The notes below the pieces were generated by a model, which ran no database searches, was not told the origin of the DNA, and was given only the letters and a program-made list of their open reading frames with translations. Shown piece by piece: positions 32,254-34,541 of a DNA stretch of 34,541 nt. The stretch comes from UBA11524 sp964391995 (GTDB taxonomy: Bacteria; Bacillota; Clostridia; Christensenellales; Aristaeellaceae). The stretch is from assembly GCA_964391995.1 (NCBI GenBank), contig CAYMOM010000008.1, positions 1 through 34,541 on the forward strand, read 5' to 3'. The position numbers and the translations under genes were made by a program. Within the stretch, counting starts at the first letter, position 1, and each line of letters opens with the position of its first letter.

Positions 32254-32808
32254 TTATTTGTGCATGTGGAGATATTCCGCCTGCCCTAGGGTGAAGGCGT
32301 CCTGCCCATGGGCATCAGCGGCTACCACCAGGGGCAAGTCCCTCAAGGTCAGCCGCTTGACGGATTCCGGGCCCAGGTCGTCCCAGGCGATAACCTGGCA
32401 ATCCGTAACACAGGAGGCCATCAGCGCCGCAGCGCCGCCCACAGCGGCAAAGTACACCGCCGGATGCTCCTGCATGGCATCCATAACCGCCTGGCTCCGC
32501 TGCCCCTTGCCGATCATCCCCCGCAGGCCATGGGCCAGCAGGACGGGTGTGGCGGCATCCATCCGGGCGGAGGTGGTTGGGCCAATGGAACCCACCGGCT
32601 TCCCGGGCGGCGTGGGTGTAGGCCCGGCATAGTAGATCACCTGTCCCGCCAGGTCAAAGGGCAGCGGATTCCCCTGGGCCAGGCAGTCCAGCATCCGTAG
32701 GTGCGCGGCATCCCTTGCCGTGTATACGGTGCCGGAAAGCAGCACATGCTCCCCCCCATGCAGGGAAAGCACGTCCTCTTCCGTCAGCGGCGCGTTCAGC
32801 TTTCGCAT
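32254..32808 (-). CDS. Class I fumarase/L(+)-tartrate dehydratase beta subunit
   Basis: A 184-residue beta subunit of an iron-sulfur Fe-S hydro-lyase, which adds water to fumarate giving malate or dehydrates tartrate. The family signature VGSIGPTTSARMD (72-84), GKG(Q) near 103 and the C-terminal swivelling-domain layout are present. It equals the C-terminal domain of single-chain class I fumarases. It starts 13 bases after the alpha-subunit gene with GGGGGT ahead. Fumarase is the likelier role in an anaerobe; tartrate dehydratase cannot be excluded. Confidence 0.88.
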   Translation of the reverse strand: MRKLNAPLTEEDVLSLHGGEHVLLSGTVYTARDAAHLRMLDCLAQGNPLPFDLAGQVIYYAGPTPTPPGKPVGSIGPTTSARMDAATPVLLAHGLRGMIGKGQRSQAVMDAMQEHPAVYFAAVGGAAALMASCVTDCQVIAWDDLGPESVKRLTLRDLPLVVAADAHGQDAFTLGQAEYLHMHK

Positions 32809-32821
32809 GTTGCTTACCCCC

Positions 32822-33667
32822 TTACAAAACGGCGGAGCAGTGGCGGGTCACATGGCAGCCCACGTTCACCGCCACAGGCAGACCGGCAATGTGGGTTGCG
32901 CCCGTCAGGATGTGCAGGCCCAGGCAGGTGGTTTTGCCGCCCAGCCCCTGTGGGCCGATGCCTGTCTGGTTCACCAGGTCCAGCAGTTCCAGTTCCAGGG
33001 CGGCATAGTCCGGGTCCGGGTGCCGCTGATGAACAGGCAGCATCAGCGCCGCCTTGGCCAGCTCCGCCACCCGCTCGAAATCGCCGCCAATGCCAATGCC
33101 CAGCACCATGGGCGGGCAGGGATTGGCCCCGGCCTTCCGCACGGTTTCCAGCACAAAGGCCTTCACGCCCTCCACCCCATCGGCAGGGGTGAGCATCTTC
33201 AAGCGGCTCATGTTTTCGCTGCCAAAGCCCTTGGGTGCCACCGTCAGCTGCAATCTGTCCCCGGATACCAGCCGGGTGTGGATAATAGCCGGGGTGTTGT
33301 CCCCCGTGTTTACCCGGCGCAATGGGTCACCCACCACGCTTTTGCGCAAAAGGCCCTTTGCATAACCCCGGCGCACACCCTCGTGGATGGCATCCTCGAA
33401 GCCGCCGTTGATATGAATATTCTGTCCGACCTCTGCATACACAATGGCCATGCCGGTATCCTGGCAAATGGGCATACAGGTATCCCGGGCAATCCGCTGG
33501 TTGCTGTCCAGCAGGGCCAGCAGCTCACGGGCCGGCGGAAAATCTTCATCCTGCCGGGCCTTCTGCAAGGCGCAGGCAATGTCCTCCGGCAGGCAGCGGT
33601 TGGCCTCCATGCACAGCCGGGCCACTGTTTCCGTGATCAGCCCGGCATCAATCTCCCGCACGCTCAT
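32822..33667 (-). CDS. Class I fumarase/L(+)-tartrate dehydratase alpha subunit
   Basis: A 281-residue alpha subunit that binds the [4Fe-4S] cluster. The three expected cysteines are C68 (ICQDTG), C184 (NPCPPMVLGIGIGG) and C271 (VGCHVTRH). Stretches RRVNTGDNTPA and APKGFGSENMS match the substrate-binding parts of the family. The start at 33667 is set by GGGAGG upstream and overlaps the rsmI stop by four bases (ATGA); a start four codons earlier is in frame but lies at the ribosome site. It is oxygen-sensitive in relatives, fitting an anaerobe. Confidence 0.92.
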   Translation of the reverse strand: MSVREIDAGLITETVARLCMEANRCLPEDIACALQKARQDEDFPPARELLALLDSNQRIARDTCMPICQDTGMAIVYAEVGQNIHINGGFEDAIHEGVRRGYAKGLLRKSVVGDPLRRVNTGDNTPAIIHTRLVSGDRLQLTVAPKGFGSENMSRLKMLTPADGVEGVKAFVLETVRKAGANPCPPMVLGIGIGGDFERVAELAKAALMLPVHQRHPDPDYAALELELLDLVNQTGIGPQGLGGKTTCLGLHILTGATHIAGLPVAVNVGCHVTRHCSAVL

Positions 33668-34524
33668 GATTCCTCCCATAGTCTTTTCAGCCGCAGCGCC
33701 GCCGCCTTCACGGCGTTTTTCTTGCAGCCCAGGTCGGTCAGTGCGGTTTGCGCGCTGCGCAAGTCCATGCCCGTCAGCAAAAGCTCCGTCAGCTGCGCCT
33801 CCAGGGATATTTCCGCCGCAGGCTGCTTTTCCTCCGGCAGCTGCACCTGATGGAAGTCCAGCACCAGGCAGTATTCACCCTTCTCAGTTTTGGGGTTTTG
33901 CCGCATTTGCGCCAGCACTTCCTCAGCCGTGCCGCGGATGGTCTTTTCGTGGAGCTTGGTCAAATCGCAGGAAGCGGAAATCCAGGTGCCGGGCAGGGTG
34001 GACGCAATGGTTTCCACCAGTTCCATTACCCGGTAGGGGGATTCGTGCACCACCGCTACGGTGCTTTTGCGGGCCATGTCCACCAGCTTCTCCCGCAGTT
34101 CCTTCTTTTCTCTGGGCAGAAAGCCGTTAAAGGTGAATTCTCTGGTATCGAACCCGCTGACGGACAGCGCCGCCACCGCCGCGCAGCAGCCAGGAACGGG
34201 CAGCACCTCAATCCCCCGCTCCACCGCAGCCTTCACCAGCCCGTATCCCGGGTCAGACACGCAGGGCGTGCCGGCATCAGTAGTGATAGCCACATCGAGG
34301 TTCTCCGCCAGCATCTTCTCCGCCAGCCAGGTACCCTTGCTGTCCTCATTGTGCTGATGGCAGCTGGTCAGGGGTGTGTGAATGTCAAACACCTGGCACA
34401 GCTTCATGGTGACACGGGTGTCCTCGGCTGCGATCAGCCCCACGCGTTTCAGGGTGTCAACGGCCCTGGGGGACATGTCCTGCAAATTGCCAATGGGGGT
34501 CGCCACCACATACAGCGTGGGCAT
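33664..34524 (-). CDS. rsmI: 16S rRNA 2'-O-ribose methyltransferase RsmI (C1402)
   Basis: A 286-residue SAM-dependent methyltransferase of the tetrapyrrole-methylase fold that modifies the ribose of C1402 in 16S rRNA. Family blocks are clear: N-terminal ATPIGNLQDM (9-18), AEDTR near 33, TTDAGTPCVSDPGYGLV near 81-97, HESPYRV near 159-165 and GEYCLVL near 216. The C-terminal region is the usual small helical domain. The start has GGAGGTG ahead and shares a base with the stop of the upstream frame. It is translationally coupled to the fumarase alpha subunit gene. Confidence 0.95.
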   Translation of the reverse strand: MPTLYVVATPIGNLQDMSPRAVDTLKRVGLIAAEDTRVTMKLCQVFDIHTPLTSCHQHNEDSKGTWLAEKMLAENLDVAITTDAGTPCVSDPGYGLVKAAVERGIEVLPVPGCCAAVAALSVSGFDTREFTFNGFLPREKKELREKLVDMARKSTVAVVHESPYRVMELVETIASTLPGTWISASCDLTKLHEKTIRGTAEEVLAQMRQNPKTEKGEYCLVLDFHQVQLPEEKQPAAEISLEAQLTELLLTGMDLRSAQTALTDLGCKKNAVKAAALRLKRLWEES

Positions 34525-34541
34525 CAGTCCACCTCCAGCTT
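34524..34541 (-). CDS. 3' end of an upstream gene (partial)
   Basis: Only the last five codons (KLEVD) and a TGA are inside the window. The TGA shares its A with the rsmI ATG, as expected for a coupled upstream gene. Product unknown. Confidence 0.3.
   Translation of the reverse strand, partial: KLEVD

Noticed and set aside
1..34541. CRISPR array, prophage, transposase, tRNA or rRNA
   Set aside because: No regular spacer-repeat pattern, integrase, transposase or structural RNA signature was found by reading both strands.

Overview
The window looks like a chromosomal segment of a moderately high-GC Bacillota, most likely a gut-type member of the Clostridia. The grounds are the strong purine-rich Shine-Dalgarno sites before nearly every gene, a tryptophan T-box leader, lipid-anchored or secreted ABC binding proteins of Gram-positive type, an LplABC-type carbohydrate importer without its own ATPase, and a pst-phoU-two-component cluster. 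No rRNA, tRNA, CRISPR array, prophage or transposase was seen. The exact genus cannot be told from the sequence.

Region 1 (1-4890, + strand): a tryptophan-specific T-box riboswitch leads into trpX-trpY-trpZ, a tryptophan ABC importer. A TetM-like/EF-G-like ribosomal GTPase follows 22 bases later with no terminator between. A bidirectional hairpin closes the unit.

Region 2 (4926-9801): a minus-strand pair, a GH2 glycosidase with a translationally coupled PAP2 phosphatase, diverges from a plus-strand AI-2E-family membrane protein.

Region 3 (9870-22710), the sugar-acid and glycan region: a plus-strand operon (D-galactonate dehydratase-like enzyme, KDPG-type aldolase, PfkB-type KDG kinase) has a clear sigma-A promoter with a perfect 16-bp palindrome one base upstream of the -35. 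It converges on a six-gene minus-strand operon (LplB-, LplC- and LplA-type importer, membrane-anchored AraC sensor-regulator, predicted six-hairpin glycosidase, second D-galactonate dehydratase). A GntR/FCD regulator lies upstream of that operon. Together they suggest import and trimming of a glycan, release of an aldonic acid such as D-galactonate, and its breakdown by dehydration, phosphorylation and aldol cleavage to pyruvate and a triose phosphate.

Region 4 (22833-29295, - strand): pstS-pstC-pstA-pstB-phoU-response regulator-histidine kinase, a complete phosphate uptake and sensing operon with a candidate tandem Pho box in front.

Region 5 (29296-32253): a GH3 beta-glucosidase gene sits between two inverted copies of a 52-bp hairpin repeat (48/52 identical). 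The right copy is part of a roughly 260-bp mosaic of perfect hairpins bounded by two near-identical 24-bp units. About 290 bp to the left remains unexplained.

Region 6 (32254-34541, - strand): rsmI and a two-subunit class I fumarase/tartrate dehydratase, with tight overlaps, plus the last few codons of an upstream gene at the window edge.
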